Shown here: one piece after another, positions 1 through 12,258 of the stretch
How the letters are laid out: every line of letters starts with the position of its first letter
How positions within the stretch are numbered: the first letter of the stretch is position 1
Source of the DNA: Paraburkholderia sp.
GTDB taxonomy: Bacteria > Pseudomonadota > Gammaproteobacteria > Burkholderiales > Burkholderiaceae
NCBI RefSeq assembly: GCF_028283785.1
Contig: NZ_JAPWKB010000019.1
Location: forward strand, 20,001-84,000
Length of the DNA stretch: 64,000 nucleotides
Direction of reading: 5' to 3'
Translations under genes and position numbers: made by a program
The notes under the pieces: generated by a model
The model's database searches: none
Seen by the model: only the letters and a program-made list of their open reading frames with translations
What the model was told of the DNA's origin: nothing

Positions 1-9
1 TGCATGACT

Positions 10-85
10 GGGGGATTAGCTCAGCTGGGAGAGCACCTGCTTTGCAAGCAGGGGGTCGTCGGTTCGATCCCGTCATCCTCCACCA
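10..85 (+). tRNA. tRNA-Ala (anticodon TGC)
   Basis: A complete cloverleaf is visible. The seven-base acceptor stem GGGGGAT pairs with ATCCTCC (one G-T wobble). The anticodon stem CCTGC/GCAGG encloses the loop TTTGCAA, with anticodon TGC at 43-45. The T arm carries GGTTCGATCC and CCA is encoded at the 3' end. Its position just before 23S is the usual 16S-tRNA-Ile-tRNA-Ala-23S spacer arrangement; 16S and tRNA-Ile would lie upstream of the window. Confidence 0.97.
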
Positions 86-252
86 ATCTTCAATGCCAAG
101 GGTTCAGATTTGAACGGCTGAATGTTTGGCATTGGCGATTGAGCCAGTCAGAGTGATATGAGTAAAACCATATCGGCTGTCGTTCTTTAACAATCAGGAA
201 GAAGTAGTAAAGAGATTCACGAAAGCATACTTAGAGATGGGTGTGCGAGTAA
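86..252 (+). other. rRNA internal transcribed spacer (tRNA-Ala to 23S)
   Basis: Transcribed spacer without a coding gene. A seven-base hairpin pairs ATGCCAA (93-99) with TTGGCAT (126-132), just downstream of the tRNA, and could guide its 3' processing. It is followed by the boxB/boxA elements listed separately and then by the 5' arm of the 23S processing stem. Confidence 0.8.
155..193 (+). promoter_or_regulatory. boxB/boxA-like rRNA antitermination signal
   Basis: GATATG (155-160) and CATATC (169-174) form a six-base stem with an eight-base loop, a boxB-like hairpin. Eight bases later GTTCTTTAACAA (182-193) closely matches the E. coli boxA core. The boxB-then-boxA order is that of Nus-dependent rRNA antitermination signals in leaders and spacers. 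The role is inferred from motif and location. Confidence 0.7.
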
Positions 253-273
253 AGAGAGACACACCCGTTATAG

Positions 274-274
<1 letters not shown>
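253..274 (+). other. 5' arm of 23S pre-rRNA processing stem
   Basis: Bases 253-265 are the exact reverse complement of 3163-3175 (13 bp), and 268-274 of 3152-3158 (7 bp). The two ends of the 23S precursor can therefore close into a long, nearly continuous helix, the expected RNase III substrate. The pairing is directly visible; the enzyme is inferred from known rRNA maturation. Confidence 0.85.
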
Positions 275-3151
<2,877 letters not shown>

Positions 3152-3154
<3 letters not shown>

Positions 3155-3175
3155 ATAACACAGGTGTGTCTCTCT
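3152..3175 (+). other. 3' arm of 23S pre-rRNA processing stem
   Basis: Partner of 253-274: CCTATAA (3152-3158) and GGTGTGTCTCTCT (3163-3175) are perfect reverse complements of the 5' arm. Confidence 0.85.
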
Positions 3176-3302
3176 CGACACACGCAGGTTGAGATCAGTG
3201 TTGTGCAGTACACCCACAACCCAAAGTAACACCGAGAGGCATCCTCTCAGCTACTTCTTCCAGATTGGTTGTGCCGCCCACAGGCGACACGACAACAAGT
3301 CA

Positions 3303-3418
3303 TGCCTGATGACCATAGCGAGTCGGTACCACCCCTTCCCATCCCGAACAGGACCGTGAAACGACTCCACGCCGATGATAGTGCGGATTCCCGTGTGAAA
3401 GTAGGTAATCGTCAGGCT
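3303..3418 (+). rRNA. rrf: 5S ribosomal RNA
   Basis: About 116 nt starting TGCCTGATGACCATAGCGAG, with its 3' end GTCAGGCT pairing back to the 5' end (helix I). The internal CCCATCCCGAAC and CGCCGATGATAGTG segments are standard 5S landmarks. It lies about 150 bases after 23S, in normal rrn order. Confidence 0.95.
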
Positions 3419-3433
3419 CCCAAGCAGAAACAG

Positions 3434-3466
3434 AAACCCCACCTCCCAAAAGAGGTGGGGTTTTTG
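3434..3466 (+). terminator. rRNA operon terminator
   Basis: Perfect stem CCCCACCTC (3437-3445) / GAGGTGGGG (3452-3460) with flanking A and T runs and TTTTT after the stem. A classic intrinsic terminator just after 5S. Confidence 0.9.
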
Positions 3467-3776
3467 CGTTTCAGGGCGGGAAAATGATCAACGATCATGC
3501 GCAAACCCAAAAACAAACGCCCGCGCATCATGCGCAGGCGTCTTAAGATCTCACTCAAATCGCCTGAGTTTGTCGTCCCCAAGGCAGAGTCGCACCGCGC
3601 GCTCAAGCCATTAACTCGACCATCCCCGAATCCCGAATCAAATATCCGGTTCAGGCGTCCGATCAGCCATCATCAAGACCCGCGCGAACACCATTCGCTG
3701 ACCAATCCCCAGCGCCAGAAGTCGCTCCGCGGCACAGATCACAATCTTGCGGACGTGGCAGTCTCACAAACCCCAC
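3467..3776. other. intergenic region, rRNA terminator to amidohydrolase 3' end
   Basis: About 310 bases with no convincing gene. A proline/arginine-rich 117-codon open frame (3497-3850) runs into the 3' end of the oppositely oriented amidohydrolase gene, has no recognisable domain and lacks the local codon bias, so it is not called. The only structured element is the hairpin at 3503-3541. Confidence 0.6.
3503..3541 (-). terminator. probable terminator of the M20 amidohydrolase gene
   Basis: On the minus strand ACGCC/GGCGT and GCGCAT/ATGCGC pair into a long GC-rich hairpin (3517-3541), followed by a T-rich tract reading TTTGTTTTTGGG. It lies about 235 bases after the amidohydrolase stop codon and faces the rRNA terminator. 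Confidence 0.6.
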
Positions 3777-4970
<1,194 letters not shown>

Positions 4971-5142
4971 GGTGCGTTGTCTGAGAGAAGCGTTGGGATG
5001 CGCAAGGCAATACAGCCCGCGCTGAAGAATGACCCATTCTACGCCCACCGATATTTTTCGCGCCCGGCCAGGGAAAGCCCGACCGGCTGGCGCCGGACGT
5101 ATAAAATTGCGGATTCGTCACGTCTGTTTTTCCGATAACGCC

Positions 5143-7221
5143 ATGAATGCTCCGACCGAATTCGCCCGCGCCGTGTGTCCGCACGATTGCCCGGACACGT
5201 GCGCGATGCGCGTGACTGTCGAAGACGGGCGTGCAATCAAGGTGACGGCCGATCCCGACCATCCGCCCACGCAGGGCGCGTTGTGCACGAAGGTGAGTCG
5301 GTACGCCGAGCGCGTTCATCATCCGAAACGCTTGACGACGCCAATGAAGCGCGTCGGTCCGAAAGGCGAGGGCCGTTTCGAGCCGATCAGCTGGGACGAG
5401 GCACTGACACTCGCGGCAAGCCGGCTTTCCGAAATTGCATCACGCGCGCCCGAGGCGATCGTCCCCTACAGCTACGCCGGAACGATGGGTTTCGTGCAAG
5501 GCGACAGCATCGCGCAGCGCTTTTTTCATGCGCTCGGCGCGTCGCAACTCGACCGCACCATTTGCGCTGCGGCCGGCGCCGCAGGTCTCAAATATACGTA
5601 TGGTTCGAGCATTGGCATGCTCAACGAGTTTTTCGCGGAAAGCGAAGTGATCTTGATCTGGGGTGCCAATCCGATTGCATCGAACCTGCATTTCTGGACG
5701 CGCGCTCAGGCGGCAAAACGCAACGGCGCGCAGTTGATCGCGATTGATCCGTATCGGTCGCTCACTGCAGAGAAATGCCATCAGCATATTGCATTGAAGC
5801 CCGGCACGGACGGCGCGCTGGCACTCGGCATGATGAACGTGCTGATCTCGGAGGATGTGCTCGATCACGCGTACATCGCCGATCACACGCTGGGATTCGA
5901 CGGTCTGAAAGCGCGAGCGTTGACGTATTCGCCCGCTCGCGTCGCGGAGATTTGCGGGATCGAAGCGCAAACGGTGATCGATCTGGCGCGTCTTTACGGT
6001 TCGACCAAAAAAGCCGCGATCCGCATGAATTACGGCATGCAACGCGTGCGCGGCGGCGGCAACGCGGCGCGGGCAATTGCCTGTTTGCCGTCGTTGACGG
6101 GCGCCTGGCGCGAGCGCGCGGGTGGCGTGTTGCTGTCGTCGTCAGGTTGGGCGCCGGTCGATACGCACGCGCTTCAGCGTCCGGATCTGATGCCCGGCTG
6201 GCCGGCGCGACAACCGCGCGTGATCAATATGAATCAGATCGGCGATGCGCTGACGCATCCCGGCGATGACGCATTCGGACCGAAGGTCGAGGCGATCGTC
6301 GTCTATAACTCGAACCCGGTGGCTGTTGCACCGGATTCCGAGCGCGTCGCGGAAGGTTTTGCGCGCGACGATCTTTTCACGATCGTACTGGAGCATTTCC
6401 AGACAGATACCGCCGATTACGCCGATCTGCTCCTACCCGCCACGACGCAACTTGAGCACCTTGACGTCCATAAGTCCTACGGTCACACGCACGTGATGGC
6501 GAATCTGCCGGCCATTTCGCCGGTCGGCGACGCGCGGCCGAACACCGAAATCTTCCGTGGGATCGCGCGCAGCATGGGTCTCCAGCATCCTGCGTTGTAC
6601 GAGTCGGATGAAGAGGTCGCGGCGCACGCGTTTCGCTGGGATGACGACGCGTTGCAAGGCGTCGACTGGGCGACACTGAAGGAGAATCGTTGGGCCAGGC
6701 TCAATTTGCCGGATGCGCCGCTCGCGAACGGCGCGTTCCGCACGCCGTCGGGCAAGTGCGAATTTTTCAGCGAGCGCCTCGCGCAGCAAGGACTCGACCC
6801 GTTGCCGGATTACCTGGCGCCGTATGAATCCGCGGACGGCTCGCCCGAACTGGCCGCCCGTTATCCGCTGGCAATGATCTCGCCGCCGGCGCGCAATTTC
6901 CTGAACAGCACCTTCGTCAACGTAGAAAGTCTGCGCTCGACGGAAGGTGAGCCGCACCTCGACATTCACCCCACCGACGCCTTCGACCGTCAGATTGCCA
7001 ACGGCCAGATCGTGCGCATTTTCAACGATCGCGGTTCGATGCAGGCCCGCGCCCGCGTCACCGACAAAGCGCGCGAAGGTCTCGTCGTCGGTTTGTCGAT
7101 CTGGTGGAAAAAGCTCGCGCCCGACGGCCGCAACGCGAACCAGGTGACGAGCCAGGCGCTGACCGACCTCGGCGGCTCCGCGACTTTCTATGACTGCCTC
7201 GTCGAAGTCGAGTCGGTCTGA
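5143..7221 (+). CDS. molybdopterin-dependent oxidoreductase (DMSO reductase superfamily)
   Basis: 692 residues from ATG 5143; the frame is open 38 codons upstream, but the conserved part begins at this Met. The N-terminus carries a [4Fe-4S]-type cysteine motif, Cys12-x3-Cys16-x3-Cys20 and Cys48 (VCPHDCPDTC ... GALCTK). It is followed by molybdopterin-binding blocks (GANPIASNLHFW, IDPYRS) and a C-terminal molydopterin dinucleotide-binding domain (PPARNFLNSTF, IHPTDA). No twin-arginine signal is seen, so it is probably cytoplasmic. The physiological substrate is unknown; formate dehydrogenase-like and generic oxidoreductase annotations are both possible. No partner subunit lies next to it, so it appears to act alone or with an unlinked electron carrier. 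Divergent from the amidohydrolase; an AT-rich TATAAA at 5100-5105 could be its -10. Confidence 0.9.
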   Translation: MNAPTEFARAVCPHDCPDTCAMRVTVEDGRAIKVTADPDHPPTQGALCTKVSRYAERVHHPKRLTTPMKRVGPKGEGRFEPISWDEALTLAASRLSEIASRAPEAIVPYSYAGTMGFVQGDSIAQRFFHALGASQLDRTICAAAGAAGLKYTYGSSIGMLNEFFAESEVILIWGANPIASNLHFWTRAQAAKRNGAQLIAIDPYRSLTAEKCHQHIALKPGTDGALALGMMNVLISEDVLDHAYIADHTLGFDGLKARALTYSPARVAEICGIEAQTVIDLARLYGSTKKAAIRMNYGMQRVRGGGNAARAIACLPSLTGAWRERAGGVLLSSSGWAPVDTHALQRPDLMPGWPARQPRVINMNQIGDALTHPGDDAFGPKVEAIVVYNSNPVAVAPDSERVAEGFARDDLFTIVLEHFQTDTADYADLLLPATTQLEHLDVHKSYGHTHVMANLPAISPVGDARPNTEIFRGIARSMGLQHPALYESDEEVAAHAFRWDDDALQGVDWATLKENRWARLNLPDAPLANGAFRTPSGKCEFFSERLAQQGLDPLPDYLAPYESADGSPELAARYPLAMISPPARNFLNSTFVNVESLRSTEGEPHLDIHPTDAFDRQIANGQIVRIFNDRGSMQARARVTDKAREGLVVGLSIWWKKLAPDGRNANQVTSQALTDLGGSATFYDCLVEVESV

Positions 7222-7376
7222 CTCTCCTTTCAAACCCCTGTCCCAAGCCGTTTCCAGCCGGTTTTCCGGTTGGAGGGCGGCGTCTAACTCAACCGCTTTT
7301 CGCGCTGTGCGGAGCGGCCAGCATGCTACGATTCATTTTTAGCACGACCATTCGAAAATAAAGGAGGAGACGCCGC

Positions 7377-9050
7377 ATGGACAAACCTTGGCTGAATTCG
7401 TATCCACCCGGCGTTCCCGCTGAGATCGATACGAGCCGCTACGCATCCATTGCCGATCTGCTCGAGGAGAGCTTCAACGAGCACCGAACGAAGCCGGCCT
7501 TCGTCTGCATGGGCAAGCAGATCAGTTATGGCCAGCTCGATACACTGTCGCGCAAACTCGGCGCGTGGTTCCAGTCGAAGGGGTTGGCGCGCGGCACGCG
7601 AATCGCCATCATGATGCCGAACGTCCTCCAGTACCCGGTCGCGCTGGCCGCGATTCTTCGCGCGGGTTACGTGGTCGTGAACGTGAATCCGCTATATACG
7701 CCGCGCGAACTCGAACATCAGCTAAAGGACAGCGGCGCCGAAGCGATCATCCTGCTCGAGAATTTCGCCACCACCTTGCAGGCGGTCATTCAGAACACGT
7801 CGATCAAGCACGTGCTCGTCGGTACGATGGGCGACCTGATGGGCGTCAAGGGCTGGATCGTCAATTACGTCGTGCGGCATGTCAAAAAGATGGTGCCCGC
7901 GTGGAATTTGCCCGGCCACGTCAAGTTCAACGCCGCGTTGGCCGAAGGCGGCCGTCAGGCGTTCAAGCCGGTTAAATCCAGTCCGAACGACATCGCGTTT
8001 CTCCAGTACACAGGCGGCACGACCGGGGTTGCAAAGGGCGCGACCTTGCTGCACCGGAACGTGATTGCGAACGTATTGCAGTCGCATGCGTGGCTCGATC
8101 CCGCGCGCGCCAAACGTCCTGATATTCAGCAATTCGTCACGGTTGTCGCGCTGCCGCTGTATCACGTGTTCGCGCTGACGGTCTGCGGGCTGCTGACCAT
8201 CCGCACCGGCGCGCTTGGCGTGCTGATTCCGAATCCGCGTGACATCGGCGGAATGATCAAGGATCTGAAGGGTTACGCGATCACCACGATTCCGGCCGTG
8301 AACACGCTGTACAACGCGATGCTCAACCATCCGGACTTCTCGCAACTGAACTTCTCGAACCTGCTCGTCGCGAACGGCGGCGGGATGGCGGTGCAGGAAG
8401 CGGTCGCGAAACGGTGGTATCAGGCCACGAATGCGCCGATCGTCGAAGGTTACGGTCTGTCGGAAACGTCGCCGTGTGTGACGTGCAATCCTGTGACGGT
8501 GACGGAATACAGCGGCACGATCGGTTTGCCGTTGCCGTCCACCGAAGTCTCGATTCGTGACGACGACGGCAACGAAGTGCCGCTCGGCCAACCCGGCGAA
8601 CTGTGCATTCGCGGCCCGCAGGTGATGGCGGGTTACTGGAATCGTCCGGATGAAACCGCCAACGTGATGACGCGCGACGGTTTCTTCAAATCGGGCGACG
8701 TCGCGGTGATCAACGCGGCGGGCTTCGTGAAGATCGTCGATCGCAAGAAGGACATGATTCTCGTGTCCGGCTTCAACGTGTACCCGAATGAGATCGAGGA
8801 TGTGGTCGCGAAGCATCCCGGCGTGTTCGAGGTGGCGGCAGTGGGTGTGCCGGATCAGCATTCGGGCGAAGCGGTGAAGTTGTTCGTCGTGAGGAAAGAT
8901 CCGGCCTTGACCGACGTCGATCTGCAAATCTACTGCAAAGAGCAACTGACCGGCTACAAGCGGCCGCGCATTATTGAGTTTCGCGCCGAATTGCCTAAGA
9001 GTAATGTCGGAAAAATTCTGAGGCGCGAATTGCGCGACGGTCGGGCATAG
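7377..9050 (+). CDS. fadD: long-chain fatty acid-CoA ligase
   Basis: 557 residues, start supported by a strong Shine-Dalgarno AAGGAGGAG (7361-7369). Member of the adenylate-forming ANL superfamily. The P-loop-like AMP motif YTGGTTGVAKGA is at 211-222, GYGLSETSP lies in the middle, the FadD-type signature around GFFKSGDVA...VDRKKDMI is near 450, and the catalytic Lys context GKILRREL is near the C-terminus. It activates long-chain fatty acids to acyl-CoA via acyl-AMP, feeding beta-oxidation and lipid synthesis, probably at the inner face of the membrane. Monocistronic: an intrinsic terminator follows at 9133. Length matches E. coli FadD (561 aa). Confidence 0.93.
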   Translation: MDKPWLNSYPPGVPAEIDTSRYASIADLLEESFNEHRTKPAFVCMGKQISYGQLDTLSRKLGAWFQSKGLARGTRIAIMMPNVLQYPVALAAILRAGYVVVNVNPLYTPRELEHQLKDSGAEAIILLENFATTLQAVIQNTSIKHVLVGTMGDLMGVKGWIVNYVVRHVKKMVPAWNLPGHVKFNAALAEGGRQAFKPVKSSPNDIAFLQYTGGTTGVAKGATLLHRNVIANVLQSHAWLDPARAKRPDIQQFVTVVALPLYHVFALTVCGLLTIRTGALGVLIPNPRDIGGMIKDLKGYAITTIPAVNTLYNAMLNHPDFSQLNFSNLLVANGGGMAVQEAVAKRWYQATNAPIVEGYGLSETSPCVTCNPVTVTEYSGTIGLPLPSTEVSIRDDDGNEVPLGQPGELCIRGPQVMAGYWNRPDETANVMTRDGFFKSGDVAVINAAGFVKIVDRKKDMILVSGFNVYPNEIEDVVAKHPGVFEVAAVGVPDQHSGEAVKLFVVRKDPALTDVDLQIYCKEQLTGYKRPRIIEFRAELPKSNVGKILRRELRDGRA

Positions 9051-9132
9051 CAGATCCGTCGTGAGCATTGGACGGACAGCAACGCGTTGGGCTGTGACCT
9101 GAGAGACATCACGATAAAAACGAGCAGGACGG

Positions 9133-9168
9133 AAGGCCCGGCAAACGCTGTTTGCCGGGCCTTTTTTT
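9133..9168 (+). terminator. intrinsic terminator after fadD
   Basis: GGCCCGGCAAACG pairs with TGTTTGCCGGGCC around a tiny loop and is followed by seven Ts. It lies about 80 bases after the fadD stop. Confidence 0.9.
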
Positions 9169-9235
9169 GTTGAGCGCGTGGCGCGTGCGGCAAAGGCGGG
9201 CAACGGACGAGCCGCAATCCGGCAGCAAAACGCCA

Positions 9236-9264
9236 ATAAAAAAAGGCGCCCGAAGGCGCCTTTG
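9236..9264 (-). terminator. intrinsic terminator of the porin gene
   Basis: On the minus strand AAAGGCGCC-TTCG-GGCGCCTTT is followed by TTTTATT. The UUCG-type tetraloop and T-run, 25 bases after the porin stop codon, are textbook. Confidence 0.9.
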
Positions 9265-9288
9265 AGGAAGCTGCTTTTTGACTACTTA

Positions 9289-10482
9289 TTAGAACTTGTG
9301 GCGGATACCGACGCGAGCCGTGAACACGCGGTCGCTCGACGATGCCGTCAGGCCGTTGACCGAAGCAACAGCTTCGCGATCGCGCGAATCCGTGCCCGAA
9401 GCCTTCTGATACACGCCGACGAAGTAGACGTCCGTGCGCTTCGACAGGAAGTAGTCCGCGCCGAGTGCGCCTTGGTAGTACTTCGCGCCTGCGTTTTCCG
9501 TGCCGTTCGTCAACGCGATGCTGCTGCCGCGCGTGTAGTCGAACGCTGCGCCGAGCACCAGAGCCGGGGTCAACTGATACTTGAAGTTGACTTCGCCGTT
9601 GTTGAACGTAGCCGTGTCGCCGTGCGAGTAAGCCGTCGTGCCGACTGCGCCCAGACCCATGAACTTGACGTTCGAGTAGGTCAGGCCGAGCGTTGCTGCG
9701 CCGAACGTGTATGCGCCGCCTGCACCGATGACCTGGTACGTGTTAGCCGACGAGAAGCCGCTGTACACCGGCGACGTCACGGCGGTTTGCGCGCCGGTCG
9801 TTGCGTTCACTGCTGCGATCGTGCCGCCGTTGTTGAACAGGCCGCCCGATGCTGACGGCGTACGTGCGTTCAGGTAACCAACGCCGAGGACGAGGGGACC
9901 GTTGTTGTAACCTGCGCCCAACGACCAGATCTGGTTGCCGGTGAGGTTGCCTGCCTGGCCGCCGAAGCTATACGTGCCGCCGAACGTCAGGCCGCCGTAG
10001 TTCGCGCTCGTGTACTTGACCGTGTTGTTCGTACGGTAAGCGTTGTTGAAGTTGTCGAGATCGCCCGGGTGAGCAACGATGTAGCCGCCCCATTGATCGC
10101 CTGCTTCGAGCGGGCCGACGTAGTCGACGACGGAGTCGTACTGACGACCCATCGTGACCGTGCCGAAGTCGCTCTTCAAACCGACATAGGCTTGACGACC
10201 GAACATCAGGCCGCCTTGACCCAGCTTGCCGTTGGTTACGTCAAAACCGTTTTCCAACACGAAGATTGCCTTCAGACCGCCGCCGAGGTCTTCCGTGCCA
10301 CGCAAGCCGAAACGGCTGCCTTGAAGCACGCCGCTCGACAGGTTGTACAGATGGCTGCCGCCGGAGTTGGTGTTGAAGTTGAAGCCTTCGTCAATGATGC
10401 CGTACAGGGTCACGCTGCTCTGCGCTTGAGCGGTGCCTGCAAATGCGCCCAATGCTGCGAGAGCGAGAAGCGACTTTTTCAT
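9289..10482 (-). CDS. general outer-membrane porin (Omp32/OmpC-like, porin_4 family)
   Basis: 397 residues starting at ATG 10482, with GGAG a few bases upstream. The open frame extends 41 codons further but the signal peptide starts here: MKKSLLALAALGAFAGTAQA, cleavage expected before QSSVTLYG. The mature part has the beta-proteobacterial porin pattern (SSVTLYGIIDEG, GSRFGLRGTEDLGGGLKAIF, FGRQAYVGL) and ends in the beta-barrel C-terminal signature with terminal Phe (RVGIRHKF) recognised by BamA. It should form a trimeric diffusion channel for small hydrophilic solutes. Monocistronic with its own terminator at 9236-9264. Ion or solute selectivity cannot be judged from sequence. Confidence 0.95.
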   Translation of the reverse strand: MKKSLLALAALGAFAGTAQAQSSVTLYGIIDEGFNFNTNSGGSHLYNLSSGVLQGSRFGLRGTEDLGGGLKAIFVLENGFDVTNGKLGQGGLMFGRQAYVGLKSDFGTVTMGRQYDSVVDYVGPLEAGDQWGGYIVAHPGDLDNFNNAYRTNNTVKYTSANYGGLTFGGTYSFGGQAGNLTGNQIWSLGAGYNNGPLVLGVGYLNARTPSASGGLFNNGGTIAAVNATTGAQTAVTSPVYSGFSSANTYQVIGAGGAYTFGAATLGLTYSNVKFMGLGAVGTTAYSHGDTATFNNGEVNFKYQLTPALVLGAAFDYTRGSSIALTNGTENAGAKYYQGALGADYFLSKRTDVYFVGVYQKASGTDSRDREAVASVNGLTASSSDRVFTARVGIRHKF

Positions 10483-10786
10483 CGAATGATCTCCAAGAAA
10501 ATACGAGTCTTTTTTTTGCGAGGCAGAATATTTAGGTTGCTTTGACCTCTGCCATGTAACTTCGCGAGAAGTTGCAGGTAATGTAACAAAGTGCTTAGGC
10601 TGCACAAAGTAAAAGCAGATAGGCTCCAGGCGCGATGTTTCGTTTACGCAACATGGTCTAAAATCGAAAATTAGCCACCGGAATGGCGCGTTTTTTTGCC
10701 AGGCGGTGATTCGTTTTGTGTCGCAAACGCCCGCGAGACAAGGCTCTACGATGAGCGCCGGTGGTCGATGAATAGAGGAGGGCTAC
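10483..10786. other. divergent promoter region between porin and coq7
   Basis: 304 bases, AT-richer than the surroundings, with no gene. On the + strand TAAAAT (10659-10664) is a plausible -10 for coq7, without a good -35. On the minus strand an A/T-rich leader precedes the porin Shine-Dalgarno and contains a small palindrome, CTTCTCGCGAAG. No specific regulator site could be assigned. Confidence 0.5.
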
Positions 10787-11416
10787 ATGCTGTTTGATGA
10801 TTTGATTAGTGAGTTCGATCGGGGTTTACGCTCAATCACTGGCGTGTCTCGCATGACCCGTCCGGTGCCGGTTCCACAGGATTCCTCAGCGCCTGCTGAA
10901 TTGTCTCCGCAAGAGCGCGCGCATGCGGCAGGTCTGATGCGCGTGAACCACGTCGGGGAAGTGTGCGCACAAGCGCTGTATCAGGCGCAAAAACTGGCAA
11001 CCCGTTCGCCGGCGCTGAAAGAGGCCTTCGAACACGCCGCGCGCGAAGAAGAAGATCACCTTGCATGGACGGCGAAGCGTCTCGAAGCGCTCGAATCGCG
11101 TCCGAGTCTGTTGAATCCGCTGTGGTACGCGGGCGCCGTCGCGATCGGTCTGGTTGCGGGGCGTTTCGGCGATCGCGTCAGCCTCGGGTTTATGGCCGAG
11201 ACCGAACGCCAGGTCGAGCAGCATCTGAACGGCCATCTGGAGGAGCTGCCTGTCGGCGACCTCGAATCGCGGGCGATCGTCGAGCAGATGCGCGCCGATG
11301 AAGCCAATCACAGCAAAGCCGCGACGGATGCCGGCGGCATCGAGTTGCCGTTTCCGGCGCGGGCGCTGATGCGCGCGGCGTCGAAAGTCATGACCCGCAC
11401 TGCCTATTACGTCTGA
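10787..11416 (+). CDS. coq7: 2-polyprenyl-3-methyl-6-methoxy-1,4-benzoquinol monooxygenase
   Basis: 209 residues, preceded by GAGGAGG about ten bases before the ATG. Coq7/UbiF-analogue family of non-haem di-iron carboxylate hydroxylases, performing the C6 ring hydroxylation late in ubiquinone synthesis. All six expected iron ligands are visible: Glu58 (NHVGEV), Glu88 and His91 (EEDH), Glu140 (ETERQVEQHL), Glu172 and His175 (DEANH). The first 40 residues are a poorly conserved extension before the four-helix core. It probably associates with the inner membrane through the hydrophobic segment LWYAGAVAIGLVAG. Single gene; the dcw promoter begins about 260 bases later. Confidence 0.95.
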   Translation: MLFDDLISEFDRGLRSITGVSRMTRPVPVPQDSSAPAELSPQERAHAAGLMRVNHVGEVCAQALYQAQKLATRSPALKEAFEHAAREEEDHLAWTAKRLEALESRPSLLNPLWYAGAVAIGLVAGRFGDRVSLGFMAETERQVEQHLNGHLEELPVGDLESRAIVEQMRADEANHSKAATDAGGIELPFPARALMRAASKVMTRTAYYV

Positions 11417-11678
11417 TTCCCACCTGAAATGCCGAAGTGGGACAGCGCACCCGCGCGTCCCACTTCCATCCGCCACCCGAACCCCGCCAGACCGCGCCCG
11501 CCGCACGCGTGAACCCTCTAGATTCGCGCACTTCCCAAGTTCTTCTCATCTTTCACCTTCAGAAGCTTCGGTAGTCCATTCATTTATAACGCTTTTCCGA
11601 TTTGGCGGATCACGTCAAGGTCGTGCGCTAAGTCCTTGTTCTAACAAACAAATTCAGTCACAAAACCGCCAATCTCCC

Positions 11679-11707
11679 TTGACCCGACTTTCTCGTTCCT
11701 CTAAAGT
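11679..11707 (+). promoter_or_regulatory. sigma-70-type promoter of the mraZ-dcw operon
   Basis: TTGACC (11679-11684), a 17-base spacer and TAAAGT (11702-11707). The expected start of transcription, near 11713-11715, lies inside the MraZ repeat array, which suggests autorepression by blocking polymerase. Read by eye from consensus. Confidence 0.65.
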
Positions 11708-11740
11708 GGGAGACAGTGTGAGAAAGTGTACATTTGTGTG
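11706..11740 (+). promoter_or_regulatory. MraZ operator: four 10-bp-spaced GTGKG/GTGTA repeats
   Basis: GTGGG (11706), GTGTG (11716), GTGTA (11726) and GTGTG (11736) recur every exactly 10 bases. In E. coli and other bacteria MraZ binds several TGGG/GTG-type direct repeats spaced by 10 bp just upstream of mraZ, so this is the expected autoregulatory site. It overlaps the promoter -10 and start region. Confidence 0.75.
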
Positions 11741-11814
11741 ATTTACCGGACGGTTTGCGGTAAATTTCCGGGGTCAGGCGAACGGCGCGTTGCGTCGCGT
11801 GAGGGGAGAGCGAA

Positions 11815-12243
11815 GTGTTCCAAGGGGCGTCGGCGCTGACGCTCGATGCGAAGGGACGTATGTCGGTTCCCTCACGCTATCGGGATGCGCTGCAAGGACA
11901 GGCAGAAGGACGGATGACGCTGACAAAGCATCCGGACGGCTGCCTGTTGCTGTTTCCGCGCCCCGAATGGGAAGTCTTTCGCACCAAGATCGCCGCCTTG
12001 CCGCTCGACGCGCATTGGTGGCGCCGCATTTTTCTTGGCAGCGCATCGGATGTGGAACTCGACAGCGCCGGCCGCGTTCTGGTCTCACCGGAATTGCGAA
12101 TGGCTGCGTCGCTGGAAAAAGAAGTGATGTTGCTCGGCATGGGCAGTCACTTCGAATTGTGGGATGCCCAGACCTACGCCGCGAAGGAACAGGCGGCGAT
12201 GGCCCAAGGCATGCCCGAAGCCTTAAAGAATTTCACGTTCTGA
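11815..12243 (+). CDS. mraZ: transcriptional regulator MraZ
   Basis: 142 residues with a GTG start preceded by GAGGGGAGAG. It contains two SpoVT/AbrB-like swapped-hairpin repeats, seen as LDAKGRMSVPSRYR near residue 10 and LDSAGRVLVSPELR near residue 83, the DxxxR pattern typical of MraZ. MraZ forms a ring-shaped oligomer that binds phased direct repeats upstream of its own gene and represses dcw transcription; such repeats are present at 11706-11740. First gene of the dcw operon; rsmH follows after 15 bases. Confidence 0.97.
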   Translation: MFQGASALTLDAKGRMSVPSRYRDALQGQAEGRMTLTKHPDGCLLLFPRPEWEVFRTKIAALPLDAHWWRRIFLGSASDVELDSAGRVLVSPELRMAASLEKEVMLLGMGSHFELWDAQTYAAKEQAAMAQGMPEALKNFTF

Positions 12244-12258
12244 TCGCGGTTTACATAT

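Larger units (their letters stand above)
11417..11814 (+). other. intergenic region carrying the dcw promoter and MraZ operator
   Basis: 398 bases between coq7 and mraZ without a gene. The first 260 bases are featureless apart from CGAAGTGGG/CCCACTTCC-type inverted bases just after coq7 (11434-11466). The rest carries the promoter and phased repeats listed separately. Confidence 0.6.

Noticed and set aside
9178..9855. 225-codon + strand frame opposite the porin
   Set aside because: Antisense to a definite porin gene and crosses the two facing terminators.
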